Source: Mesorhizobium sp. INR15
GTDB taxonomy: Bacteria; Pseudomonadota; Alphaproteobacteria; Rhizobiales; Rhizobiaceae
Direction of reading: 5' to 3'
Assembly: GCF_015500075.1 (NCBI RefSeq)
Contig: NZ_CP045496.1
Coordinates: 2,304,001-2,368,000 of the forward strand
Length of the DNA stretch: 64,000 nucleotides
The stretch's first letter is position 1, and each line of letters begins with the position of its first letter. This document shows positions 8,850 through 17,444 of the stretch, piece after piece. Under the pieces are notes generated by a model. The model was not told the origin of the DNA. It was given only the letters and a program-made list of their open reading frames with translations, and did no database searches. A program made the translations under genes and the position numbers.

Positions 8850-9929
8850 ATGCTGCAGAAATCCGGGTCGTCGCCTCCAACTGACGCCGTATCGACGACT
8901 GCCGCGCAGGCTTCGGCCAATCAAGCTGAGCTTACCTATGTCAGTGATGCCGACCCCGGTATTCGCCGGGTAAAGGCAGGCAAGGGATTTTCCTACAAAG
9001 GGTCTAATGGGCGGGCAGTTTCTGGCGCGGCGCTTGCGCGTATCGAGGCGATCGTCATTCCGCCGGCCTGGACGGACGTCTGGATATCGGCTAACGCCGA
9101 TGGCCATATCCAGGCAACCGGAAGGGATCAGCGTGGGCGCAAGCAATATCGCTATCACCCGCAATGGGCGGAGGAACGCGACGGCGCCAAATATTCGAGC
9201 CTCGTCGCCTTCGCCGAAAAGCTGCCAAACCTGCGGCACCGGATCGATGCTGATTTACGCCGCCACGGCCTGCCGCTCGAGCGTGTCGTGGCCGCCGTCG
9301 TCTGGCTGCTCGACAACACCATGATCCGGGTGGGCAATGCGGCCTATGCCCGCGACAACAAGAGTTTCGGCCTGACTACACTGCGTGATCGTCACGTCGA
9401 CATTGTCGGTTCAAGCCTGCGCTTTGCCTTCAAGGGCAAGTCCGGCAAGGAATGGCGGCTGAAACTGGCTGATCGCCGCATTGCCCGCATCGTGCGTGAA
9501 TCGCAGGATTTGCCGGGCCAGCAATTGTTCCAGTATCTCGACGAGGGCGGAAACAGGCGGCCGGTGCGTTCCGATGACGTCAACCGCTATATTCGCGGCG
9601 CTGCCGGTGCCGATTTCAGCTCCAAGCATTTCCGCACCTGGGGCGGCACGATCCGAGCGGCATCTCTCTTTGCGCGGACAGAACTTCCCGAAAGCCAGGC
9701 CCAGCAGAAGCGGACAATCAACAGCGTCATTGACAAGGTTGCCGAACGGCTCGGCAATACACGCGCCGTCTGCCGCAAATGCTATATCCACCCGCTGGTT
9801 TTCGAGGCGTGGTCCGACGGCCGGCTGGTCGAGGAGATGACGGAGGCCAACCAGCGCAAACGCCAGATATCCGGCCTTGATGATGAAGAAGCACTGGTGC
9901 TGAGATGGTTGAAAGCGCGCGAGGGCTGA
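8850..9929 (+). CDS. DNA topoisomerase IB (poxvirus-type)
   Basis: A 359-residue type IB topoisomerase, the compact bacterial/poxvirus form that relaxes supercoils through a 3'-phosphotyrosyl intermediate. Visible are the N-terminal DNA-binding region (GRDQRGRKQYRYHPQW), the LDNTMIRVGNAAYARDNKSF segment of the catalytic domain, KHFRTWGGTI, and the nucleophile Y312 in CRKCYIHPLV. Length and motif order are complete. These genes are scattered in Rhizobiales and often have no operon; here it stands alone between a glycosyltransferase and the ECF unit. Confidence 0.93.
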   Translation: MLQKSGSSPPTDAVSTTAAQASANQAELTYVSDADPGIRRVKAGKGFSYKGSNGRAVSGAALARIEAIVIPPAWTDVWISANADGHIQATGRDQRGRKQYRYHPQWAEERDGAKYSSLVAFAEKLPNLRHRIDADLRRHGLPLERVVAAVVWLLDNTMIRVGNAAYARDNKSFGLTTLRDRHVDIVGSSLRFAFKGKSGKEWRLKLADRRIARIVRESQDLPGQQLFQYLDEGGNRRPVRSDDVNRYIRGAAGADFSSKHFRTWGGTIRAASLFARTELPESQAQQKRTINSVIDKVAERLGNTRAVCRKCYIHPLVFEAWSDGRLVEEMTEANQRKRQISGLDDEEALVLRWLKAREG

Positions 9930-9988
9930 CCAAAGCCGAGAATGGCCTGGGGGTCAGTTGTGTCTAGCCAACTTTTTTATCGACGCCG

Positions 9989-10015
9989 TGTCGGGATCGG
10001 TCCTAGTGTTTCGTC
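9989..10015 (+). promoter_or_regulatory. Candidate ECF42-type promoter
   Basis: TGTCGG (9989-9994), 17 bp, then CGTC (10012-10015), ending 23 bp before the YCII start at 10039. As I recall it, ECF42-group target promoters have TGTCGA near -35 and CGAC/CGTC near -10. The fit, one mismatch in the -35, suggests the downstream sigma factor drives its own operon. Confidence 0.5.
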
Positions 10016-10038
10016 CTTTGATAAGAAAAGGACGCTCC

Positions 10039-10413
10039 ATGCTCTACGCTATCCTCTGCTACGCCTCTGAAGATGTTGTCTGTTCCTGGAGCAAGGAGCA
10101 GGACGACGACGTCATGGTCAAGCTGCTCAACGTGCAGGAAAAATACGCTCAGGCCGGCAGGCTCGGGCCGGTGGCGCGGTTGCTGCCAACGACGGCGGCG
10201 ACAACGCTGCGGAAGGTCAAGGGCGAAGCGGTGGTCATCGATGGCCCGTTTGCGGAGACCAAGGAGCAGTTCCTCGGTTTCTACACGCTCGAATGCGCCG
10301 ATCTCGACGAGGCCGTCGAATTCGCGCGGGAGCTCTCCGAGGTCAATCCGAGCGGCGGTTCCTACGAGATACGGCCGGTTTCGGTCTTCAATCCCGCCAG
10401 GGTTCCTGCATGA
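10039..10413 (+). CDS. YCII-related (DGPF domain) protein
   Basis: A 124-residue protein of the YCII/DGPF family (MLYAILCYASEDVV at the start, DGPFAETKEQFLGFYTLE in the middle, EIRPVSVF at the end). The ATG at 10039 is preferred over an upstream in-frame start because AAAGGA lies a few bases before it and the family begins MxYxxL. The stop overlaps the start of the sigma-factor gene (ATGA at 10410-10413), so the two are translationally coupled. DGPF proteins are the usual partners of ECF42 sigma factors. Their biochemical role is not settled. Confidence 0.9.
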   Translation: MLYAILCYASEDVVCSWSKEQDDDVMVKLLNVQEKYAQAGRLGPVARLLPTTAATTLRKVKGEAVVIDGPFAETKEQFLGFYTLECADLDEAVEFARELSEVNPSGGSYEIRPVSVFNPARVPA

Positions 10414-11672
10414 CCGAACTTGCCTGGATCAGCTCGGCGATCAGCGCTGCCCGTCCGCAAGCAATGGGTGCGCTGCTGCGCTATTTCCGCGACCTCGATA
10501 CCGCGGAGGAAGCTTTCCAGGACGCCTGTCTGCGAGCCTTGAAGAACTGGCCGCAGAACGGGCCGCCGCGCGATCCGGCTGCCTGGCTGATCTTTGTTGG
10601 CCGCAACAGCGGCATTGATGCGGTCCGCAAGCGCTCCAAGCAGGCGCCGCTGCCGGAAGAGGACCAGATCTCCGATCTGGAGGACGCCGAAAGCGACATT
10701 GCGGAGCGGCTGGACGGTGCGCATTACCGCGATGACATCTTGCGGCTGCTGTTCATCTGCTGTCATCCTGACCTGCCGGCGACGCAGCAGATCGCGGTTG
10801 CGCTACGCATCGTCTCCGGGCTTACCGTCAAGCAGATCGCGCGCGCCTTCCTGGTCGGCGAAAGCGCCATGGAACAGCGCATCACGCGGGCCAAGGCACG
10901 CATCGCGGATGCCGGTGTGCCGTTCGAGACACCGGGTGCGGTCGAGCGCTCCGAGCGGCTCGCGGCGGTTGCCGCCATGGTCTACCTGATCTTCAATGAG
11001 GGCTATTCGACCAACAGCGGCGAGGCGCCGGCGCGCGCGCCGCTGTGCGAGGAGGCGATCCGGCTGGGGCGGTTGCTGCTGCGGCTGTTCCAGACCGAGC
11101 CGGAGATCATGGGGCTGACGGCATTGCTGCTGCTGCAGCATGCGCGCGCACCGGCCCGTTTCGATGAAGACGGCGAGATCGTGCTGCTCGAGGACCAGAA
11201 CCGGAGCCTTTGGAGCCGCAAGATGATCGACGAGGGACTGGCGCTGGTCGACAAGGCTTTGCGGCATCGCAAGCCCGGGCCCTATCAGGTGCAGGCGGCG
11301 ATCGCCGCGCTGCATGCACGCGCGGAAAAGGCCGAGGACACCGACTGGACCGAGATCGACCTGCTTTACAGTCTGCTTGAGCAGATGCAGCCGTCGCCGG
11401 TGATCACACTCAACCGGGCGGTTGCCGTCGCCAAGGTGCGTGGACCGGAAGCGGCGCTCGCCATGATCGAACCGCTTGAGCCGAGGCTATCAGGCTATTT
11501 CCATTTCTTCGGCCTCAAGGGCGGCCTGCTGATGCAGCTTGGCCGTGGCGAGGAAGCCCGCATTGCTTTCGACCGCGCCATCGCGCTCGCCAACACAGCC
11601 GCGGAAGCCGCGCATATCCGCATGCATATCGACCGGCTGATGAAGGACGGCGCCGCGCGGACAGCGCGTTGA
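10410..11672 (+). CDS. RNA polymerase sigma factor, ECF42-like, with C-terminal TPR-like extension
   Basis: A 420-residue protein. Residues ~1-75 are sigma region 2 (LLRYFRDLDTAEEAFQDACL, PAAWLIFVGRNSGIDAVRKR). Residues ~110-165 are region 4 (LRIVSGLTVKQIARAFLVGE). A long helical C-terminal domain of ~250 residues has TPR-like character (ALAMIEPLEPRLSGYFHFFG). This extension instead of a separate anti-sigma factor, plus the adjacent YCII gene, defines the ECF42 group. The start chosen is the ATG overlapping the YCII stop. Longer upstream in-frame starts would lie inside the YCII gene and are unlikely. Probably autoregulated through the promoter at 9989-10015; the inducing signal is unknown. 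Confidence 0.9.
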   Translation: MTELAWISSAISAARPQAMGALLRYFRDLDTAEEAFQDACLRALKNWPQNGPPRDPAAWLIFVGRNSGIDAVRKRSKQAPLPEEDQISDLEDAESDIAERLDGAHYRDDILRLLFICCHPDLPATQQIAVALRIVSGLTVKQIARAFLVGESAMEQRITRAKARIADAGVPFETPGAVERSERLAAVAAMVYLIFNEGYSTNSGEAPARAPLCEEAIRLGRLLLRLFQTEPEIMGLTALLLLQHARAPARFDEDGEIVLLEDQNRSLWSRKMIDEGLALVDKALRHRKPGPYQVQAAIAALHARAEKAEDTDWTEIDLLYSLLEQMQPSPVITLNRAVAVAKVRGPEAALAMIEPLEPRLSGYFHFFGLKGGLLMQLGRGEEARIAFDRAIALANTAAEAAHIRMHIDRLMKDGAARTAR

Positions 11673-11842
11673 TCTGGTTCAACGGTCTGGCCCGGGCTTA
11701 GACCATGCCAGGGTGGCGATTTTTCCCTGAAGCGAGTAATGCCACGTCATGACAGCGCCTCGCATGCCAATCAGCACGCGGAAGGGATGGCGCAAGGCTT
11801 TTGCCGACGCCATATGAGCGGCAGATTTGAAAGGGACAAAAG

Positions 11843-13357
11843 ATGACGATTGCCAAGGAAACATCCGAGCTTTTGGCGAAACTTGGCGTTGCCAGGGATG
11901 CGCTTGTTGGTGGTGACCTGATCGTGCGGAGCCCGGTGACGGGCGAGCGGATCGCGGCGCTGAAGACGATCACGCCCGCGGATGCGGCGAAAGCCATCGA
12001 TGCCGCGCACAAGGCGTTCCAGTCGTGGCGGCTGGTGCCAGGTCCGCGACGCGGCGAACTGGTGCGGCTGCTGGGCGAGGAACTGCGCGCCCACAAGAGC
12101 GAGCTTGGCCGCCTTGTGTCGATCGAGGTCGGCAAGATCCCCTCCGAAGGTCTTGGCGAAGTGCAGGAGATGATCGACATCTGCGATTTCGCCGTCGGTC
12201 TGTCGCGCCAGCTCTATGGCCTGACCATCGCCACCGAGCGTCCTGGTCACCGCATGATGGAAACCTGGCATCCGCTCGGCGTCGTCGGCGTCATCTCGGC
12301 CTTCAACTTCCCGGTCGCGGTGTGGTCGTGGAATGCAGCGCTGGCGCTGGTCTGCGGCGATGCCGTGGTGTGGAAGCCGTCGGAGAAGACGCCGCTGACG
12401 GCACTTGCCTGCGAGGCGATCTTTGCCCGCGCCGTCAAGCGCTTCGGCGCGGATGCGCCGCAAGGCCTGGCGCCGGTGCTGATCGGCGACCGCGCCGTTG
12501 GCGAGATCCTGGTCGACCATCCGAAGGTGCCGCTGGTTTCGGCGACCGGCTCGACGCGCATGGGCAGGGATGTCGGCCCGCGCCTGGCCAAGCGCTTTGC
12601 CCGCGCCGTGCTGGAGCTCGGCGGCAACAATGCCGGCATTGTCTGCCCCAGCGCCGATCTCGACATGGCGCTGCGCGCCATTGCCTTCGGCGCCATGGGC
12701 ACCGCTGGCCAGCGCTGCACGACGCTGCGGCGGCTGTTTGTCCATGACAGCGTCTATGACCAGCTCGTTCCGCGCCTGAAGAAGGCCTATGAGAGCGTCT
12801 CGGTCGGCAATCCGCTGGAGACGTCATCGCTGGTCGGGCCGCTGATCGACAAGGCCGCGCATGACGCCATGCAGAAGGCGCTGAGCGAAGCCACCGCCCA
12901 TGGCGGCAAGGTGACCGGCGGCACGCGGATCGAGAACGGCCATCCCGATGCCTATTACGTGCATCCGGCGCTTGTCGAAATGCCGAAACAGGTCTCACCA
13001 GTGACGGAAGAGACCTTCGCGCCGATCCTCTATGTGATGAAATATTCCGATTTCGACGCCGTGCTCGACGAGCACAATGCGGTGGGCGCGGGGCTGTCGT
13101 CGTCGATCTTCACCCGCGACCTGCAGGAATCGGAGCGCTTCCTTGGTGTCGATGGTTCGGACTGCGGCATTGCCAATGTCAACATCGGCACGTCGGGTGC
13201 GGAAATCGGCGGTGCGTTTGGCGGCGAGAAGGAAACCGGCGGCGGCCGCGAGAGCGGCTCGGATGCGTGGAAGGCCTATATGCGCCGCGCCACCAACACG
13301 GTGAACTACTCCAAGGCGCTGCCGCTCGCCCAGGGCGTCTCCTTCGATATCGAGTGA
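11843..13357 (+). CDS. Aldehyde dehydrogenase, ALDH7 family (L-2-aminoadipate 6-semialdehyde dehydrogenase-like)
   Basis: A 504-residue NAD-dependent aldehyde dehydrogenase. E258 in LELGGNNAGIV and the nucleophile C292 in TAGQRCTTLRRL are both present. The double asparagine in GGNN, HPLGVVGVISAFNFPVAVW and GGAFGGEKETGGGRESGSDA are ALDH7/antiquitin-like features. The family oxidises aminoadipate semialdehyde in the pipecolate/saccharopine routes of lysine breakdown, which fits gcdH at the start of the window. It has a 170-bp upstream gap and no obvious operon partner. Substrate is inferred from the subfamily. Confidence 0.85.
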   Translation: MTIAKETSELLAKLGVARDALVGGDLIVRSPVTGERIAALKTITPADAAKAIDAAHKAFQSWRLVPGPRRGELVRLLGEELRAHKSELGRLVSIEVGKIPSEGLGEVQEMIDICDFAVGLSRQLYGLTIATERPGHRMMETWHPLGVVGVISAFNFPVAVWSWNAALALVCGDAVVWKPSEKTPLTALACEAIFARAVKRFGADAPQGLAPVLIGDRAVGEILVDHPKVPLVSATGSTRMGRDVGPRLAKRFARAVLELGGNNAGIVCPSADLDMALRAIAFGAMGTAGQRCTTLRRLFVHDSVYDQLVPRLKKAYESVSVGNPLETSSLVGPLIDKAAHDAMQKALSEATAHGGKVTGGTRIENGHPDAYYVHPALVEMPKQVSPVTEETFAPILYVMKYSDFDAVLDEHNAVGAGLSSSIFTRDLQESERFLGVDGSDCGIANVNIGTSGAEIGGAFGGEKETGGGRESGSDAWKAYMRRATNTVNYSKALPLAQGVSFDIE

Positions 13358-13377
13358 GCTTGCGATCATGCCTGGAA

Positions 13378-13402
13378 CCCATCCCGTATTCGTCGGGATG
13401 GG
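13378..13402. terminator. Hairpin between convergent genes
   Basis: CCCATCCCG, a 7-nt loop, then CGGGATGGG: a perfect 9-bp stem 20 bp after the aldehyde dehydrogenase stop and 8 bp from the stop of the convergent gene. It has no long T-run but sits where a bidirectional terminator is expected. Confidence 0.5.
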
Positions 13403-13410
13403 ACAGGTCT

Positions 13411-14286
13411 CTAGATGCCGGGGAACTTTCGGGCCGCGACGCCGGATGCCTCGAAGGCCGTGTCGATGATGGCCAGTTTCACCGCCTGGGCGGCCATGTA
13501 TTCCTGGTAGAAATCCGTCGATATCCACATCACGGAATTGCCGCGCTGGCCCAGCCAGCCGATGCTGCCAAGGTCCTCGGCGTCGCGGAGCTTGCGGGCA
13601 AGGTGGGTTCGCGACAGCTTGAGCCATTTGGCGAAGTCGCCGATCGAGAAAATGCCGGTTGGAATTTGATCGAGCCCCGCATGGTCAGGGTCGACGCCAG
13701 CGATCAGCCAGTCCATGACGACGCCGCCATTGTTGAGCCAGGTGAACAGGGAAAAGGTCTGCTTGGGCTCGCGCACCGGATTGGAAGAAAGCAAGCCATC
13801 GGCAATCCGTGGCTGCACCATGGCGAGTGCGTCCGGCTGTGCCAGGAACGTGGCCAGGCGGCTCGCGCCGTCGAGACTGTCAAGCGTGTGCAGATGCGCC
13901 ATCAGCCAGAGGGTAACCGGCTCCAGCGAAGCCACCGCTGGCCGCAACGGGCGGATGCGGCCGTCCTGTGTCGCGGGCAGATACTCGATGAAACCGTAGT
14001 GCAGCATTTCCTTGACGAAGGCGTCGGCGGTGTTGCGGCTGGCGACGGCATTCTGGCGGATCGCTTCGATGAAGCGCGCTGCCGTCAGTTCCTTGCGATA
14101 GTCGTCGGGCTCCCGCTTGAAATGCAAGGCAAGGCCGATATGGGCCATCAGCCAGCGTTGCTGAGTGGCAAACACAGAAGACAGACGCGGGTTCATCTCA
14201 TAGGTCTGGTTCATTGCCTGTGCCTGGACGCGAATACAGCGATGCAGCGCCGGATGACCGGCAATGTCTTCCAGGTTCAACGCCAT
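13411..14286 (-). CDS. Conserved protein with two winged-helix-like segments (paralogue A)
   Basis: A 291-residue soluble protein I cannot assign to a named family. It is clearly paralogous along its length to the gene at 14415-15344 (shared LEDIAGHPAL, FATQQRWL, LHFKR/MHFRR, DGLLSS, VREPKQTFSLF, LSRTHLARKLR). Two stretches look like winged helix-turn-helix units: ~residues 70-135 (AARFIEAIRQNAVASRNTAD followed by a GFIEYLPATQDGR wing) and ~215-260 (FAKWLKLSRTHLARKLRDAE followed by GSIGWLGQRGNSVMWI). A transcription-regulator role is inferred from this only. Start is the ATG at 14286 after a purine-rich GGGGG stretch. Tandem and co-oriented with its paralogue. Confidence 0.7.
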   Translation of the reverse strand: MALNLEDIAGHPALHRCIRVQAQAMNQTYEMNPRLSSVFATQQRWLMAHIGLALHFKREPDDYRKELTAARFIEAIRQNAVASRNTADAFVKEMLHYGFIEYLPATQDGRIRPLRPAVASLEPVTLWLMAHLHTLDSLDGASRLATFLAQPDALAMVQPRIADGLLSSNPVREPKQTFSLFTWLNNGGVVMDWLIAGVDPDHAGLDQIPTGIFSIGDFAKWLKLSRTHLARKLRDAEDLGSIGWLGQRGNSVMWISTDFYQEYMAAQAVKLAIIDTAFEASGVAARKFPGI

Positions 14287-14414
14287 CCCCCGTCCCCCTT
14301 CGGCCGTCTCAAGATGAGACGTCGATAACAGTCTCAGCCTTAACGGCCAGTGTCCAGATAGGATCGTCCGGGAGCGTTGTACAGGCTCAGCGCATAAGAC
14401 TATTCAGCTGGCCT

Positions 14415-15344
14415 TCAGCCATTCTCCGGTGCGGGAAAGCAGGCGTCGAAGGCCGCGTCTATGATGGCGAGCTTGGCGGCCTGAACGGTCATGTATTCCT
14501 GGTAGAACTGGCTCGATACCCACATGACCGACCGGCCGCGCCGGCCCAGCCAGCCAATGCTGCCGAGTTCCTCGGCGGCGCGCAGTTTGCGTGCGAGATG
14601 GGTCCGCGACAGTTTGAGCCAATCGGCGAACTCTCCGATCGAGACGACACTCGTCGGTATCCGGTCGAGGCCCGCATGGTCGGGGTCGATGCCGGACATC
14701 AGCCAGTCCATGACGATGCCGCCATTGTTCAGCCAGATGAACAGCGAAAAGGTCTGCTTTGGCTCGCGTACCGGCTTGGAGGAGAGCAGGCCGTCGGCCA
14801 CAATCGGCTGAAGGCAGCGAAGCTTGTCAGGCCGCTCCAGGAACCTGATCAATCGGTTGCCGTCGTCGAGGCGATCCAGCGTCTTCAGATGCGCGTAAAT
14901 CCAGCCGGTGAATACTTCGATGGTAGCCGCGGTCGGCCGCAGCGGACGGGTCCGTCCGTCCTCGTGCTCGGATACATATTCGGCAATCTTGTAGTACAGC
15001 ATCTCCCGGATGAATGCTTCCGCTGTGTTGCGGCTCGCCACATCGTGCTGACGCACGACCTCAATGAAACGCGCTATGGTGAGTTCCTTACGGCGATCAT
15101 GGGGGTCGCGCCGGAAGTGCATCGCCAAGCCGACATGACCCAAAAGCCAGCGCTGCTGGGTGGCGAATACGGCCGCAAGACGCGGGCTTGCTTCATAAAT
15201 TCCAAGCAGCGCCAACGACTGCTCCTGAACACAACGATCCAATGCCGGATGGCCGGCAATATCTTCCAAAATCAGCGTTATCCTCCTGTGTTCCAGTCCA
15301 ACGCGTGGCGTGAAATCACGTTCCACATTTTCAGTCTTCAACAC
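14415..15344 (-). CDS. Conserved protein with two winged-helix-like segments (paralogue B)
   Basis: Up to 309 residues, a full-length paralogue of the gene at 13411-14286, with the same two helix-turn-helix-like blocks (ARFIEVVRQHDVASRNTAEA; FADWLKLSRTHLARKLRAAE). The start is uncertain. The GTG at 15344 adds ~20 residues absent from paralogue A and has a poor ribosome site. A perfect AGGAGG (15282-15287) lies 6 nt before an in-frame CTG at 15275, and the codon aligned with paralogue A's ATG is ATA. Initiation may use CTG or another rare start, or the longer GTG form. The 128-bp gap to paralogue A would allow a separate promoter for A. Function unknown. Confidence 0.68.
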   Translation of the reverse strand: MLKTENVERDFTPRVGLEHRRITLILEDIAGHPALDRCVQEQSLALLGIYEASPRLAAVFATQQRWLLGHVGLAMHFRRDPHDRRKELTIARFIEVVRQHDVASRNTAEAFIREMLYYKIAEYVSEHEDGRTRPLRPTAATIEVFTGWIYAHLKTLDRLDDGNRLIRFLERPDKLRCLQPIVADGLLSSKPVREPKQTFSLFIWLNNGGIVMDWLMSGIDPDHAGLDRIPTSVVSIGEFADWLKLSRTHLARKLRAAEELGSIGWLGRRGRSVMWVSSQFYQEYMTVQAAKLAIIDAAFDACFPAPENG

Positions 15345-15676
15345 TTGTGTCCAGAGCTACCAGATACCGAGAACAGGACCAGCCGGATACAGCCAGTTCA
15401 GGCGCCATCTTGCTAACTGATTGCTATAGCTTGGAAAACTCCTCCCAATAATAGTCGGCCCAACAGCCGCCCGTTGAATTGACGCCCTGAGGAGGCGAGC
15501 ATAGGTTCCGCGTCATCCGAAGGGTGGGACGCCTCTCGGGCTTGAACTTTGTAATGGCGGAGAATTGGCGTGCGATGCCCCGCATCGGCGGCGGCGAAGC
15601 TTTGCCTGGTTCTCGACCTCGAAATACGAGTGACCGAGTGAAGCATATTCACGGAACCAGAACGGCGATCGGCGCC
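15345..15676. other. Divergent intergenic region between paralogue B and the TPS operon
   Basis: About 330 bp with no convincing gene. The TpsB frame stays open through its right half back to 15524, but the extra residues do not resemble the family and would sit before the signal peptide. It must hold promoters for both directions; I see no clear hexamer pair or palindrome. Confidence 0.4.
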
Positions 15677-17440
15677 ATGCCCCGGATCGCCTTGACCAGG
15701 TTGAACGCGGCGTGCGGGCAACGGCGTTTCCGTGCCGTCTTGTTGGCCGTCATGGCCTCGCCATGGGTGCCGGCGGGCGCGTTCGCGCAGACCGCCAGCC
15801 AGATCACGCCACCGAGTTTCCGGCCTCTGCCAAAGCCCGACACAGCTCAGGTTTCCATTCCCGAGGGTTCAGGGCTTGAAGCGCCGGCGGGCGCCGAGAA
15901 GTTGAAGGTCAGGCTTGCGGACGTCAGGGTGGAAGGCGGGTTGCCCGCGATGGCTGAAGCGACACGCAAGATCATCGAGGGTCTTGCGCATCGCACCGTG
16001 ACCGCTGCCGAGATTTTCACCGCCGCGCGCATGCTGGAGACCGAATATGGCCGTGCCGGCTATGCGCTGGTGCGGGTCGTGCTGCCGGCGCAGAAGCTCA
16101 ATGACGGGGCAAAGCTGCGGCTCGTCGTTGTCGATGGTTTTCTTGAGCGGATCGACACCAGCAACTTGCCCGAACCTATACGCGGCCGCGTCGAAGCGAC
16201 GCTGGCGCCGCTCGTCGGCCAAAAAAGCATCAAGCTGTCGGCGATCGAGCGCAAGCTGCTCCTGGCCGGCGACACGCCGGGCGCGAGGCTGCGCTCAACG
16301 CTGCAAGCCGGCTCCGCCAGTGGCGCCAGCGTGCTGGTCATTGACGGCAAGTATCGTCCGCTCGGCGGCCAGGTGAGCGTGGACAATTCGCTGTCGCCAT
16401 CGCTGCAGCGCTGGTCAACGGGCGCCGGTGTCGACTTCAACTCGCTGCTCGGCCTTGGCGAACTCGTCTATCTGCGCGCCAGCGGCTATCCCAACGGCGG
16501 CGACAACAGCGTGTTGGGCGGGAATCCGCGCAACCGCACCTATGCCGCGGGCATTGTCGTGCCGATCGGCTATGATGGGCTGACGTTGAACCTCGAAGCC
16601 ACTCGCACGCGCGCCAATCCGAGCGCCGAGCCGGGCACGCTCGGCTTCGGCAGCGCCTTCGAGCGCTATTCGGCGCGGCTTCGTTATCCCTGGATCCGCA
16701 GCCGCGATCTTACCATCAGCACGGAATTGTCCTTCGATGCGCAGAACGACAATCTCGACGCGGTGACGCCGATTTCGCTGCCGATCGCCGAGGACCGCCT
16801 GCGCATTGCCAGGCTTGGTCTCGACGGCACATGGTTCACGCCGCTCGGCGGCCTGCTCGTCGGCAATGTGGTGGCGTCATTCGGCATTGATGGCCTTGGC
16901 GCGCGCTCCGCCGCCGACGCCACGCCCTTGCTGCCGCTGTCGCGCCAGGGCGCGGATGCGGCGTTCCAGAAGCTGGAGATCTCAGCGAGCTACAGTCAGC
17001 CACTGGCCAAGCATATCGGCCTTGATCTCTTCGCTCGTGCCCAGACCTCGTTCGGCAAGCCGCTGCTGCAGTCGGAGCAATTCGGGCTGGTTGGCGCCAA
17101 CAGCCTGTCGAGTTTCGATGCCGGCGCCCTGCAGGGCGATTCCGGCTATGTCGTGCGCGGCGAGCTGTCCTCGACCTGGTACGTGCCCTTCAGCGGCGGC
17201 CTGGTTTCGCTGGTGCCATACGTTTTTGGCGCTGTCGGGCAGGTTCATCTGGAAAAGCCGACCGCGCTCGAAAGCAAGGACATCCTTGGTGCGTCCTACG
17301 GATTTGGGCTGAAGGTCGGAACGGCGCTCGCCGGCGACGCGGCCAATACCAGCCTGAGCCTCGAATGGGGCCGCCAGCATCGCGACGATCATTTGCCGAC
17401 CAGCGATCGCTTTTCGCTGAATGGCGCCATCCAGTTCTAG
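15677..17440 (+). CDS. Two-partner secretion outer-membrane transporter (TpsB, ShlB/FhaC/HecB family)
   Basis: About 587 residues from the chosen ATG. It starts with a signal peptide (RFRAVLLAVMASPWVPAG, predicted cleavage near AFAQ), a Pro-rich linker and a POTRA region (KVRLADVRVEGGLPAMAEAT to LRLVVVDGFLERID). A C-terminal ~370-residue beta-barrel follows, ending in ...RFSLNGAIQF with terminal aromatic F, as in Omp85/TpsB barrels. It exports its TpsA partner across the outer membrane. Upstream in-frame starts (15524) would bury the signal peptide, so 15677 is preferred although its ribosome site is weak. The tpsA start follows after 4 bp, so they form an operon. Confidence 0.9.
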   Translation: MPRIALTRLNAACGQRRFRAVLLAVMASPWVPAGAFAQTASQITPPSFRPLPKPDTAQVSIPEGSGLEAPAGAEKLKVRLADVRVEGGLPAMAEATRKIIEGLAHRTVTAAEIFTAARMLETEYGRAGYALVRVVLPAQKLNDGAKLRLVVVDGFLERIDTSNLPEPIRGRVEATLAPLVGQKSIKLSAIERKLLLAGDTPGARLRSTLQAGSASGASVLVIDGKYRPLGGQVSVDNSLSPSLQRWSTGAGVDFNSLLGLGELVYLRASGYPNGGDNSVLGGNPRNRTYAAGIVVPIGYDGLTLNLEATRTRANPSAEPGTLGFGSAFERYSARLRYPWIRSRDLTISTELSFDAQNDNLDAVTPISLPIAEDRLRIARLGLDGTWFTPLGGLLVGNVVASFGIDGLGARSAADATPLLPLSRQGADAAFQKLEISASYSQPLAKHIGLDLFARAQTSFGKPLLQSEQFGLVGANSLSSFDAGALQGDSGYVVRGELSSTWYVPFSGGLVSLVPYVFGAVGQVHLEKPTALESKDILGASYGFGLKVGTALAGDAANTSLSLEWGRQHRDDHLPTSDRFSLNGAIQF

Positions 17441-17444
17441 AGAC

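Noticed and set aside
9958..10038. Longer N-terminus for the YCII protein
   Set aside because: Added residues are unlike the family and overlap the candidate ECF promoter; ATG 10039 has a ribosome site.
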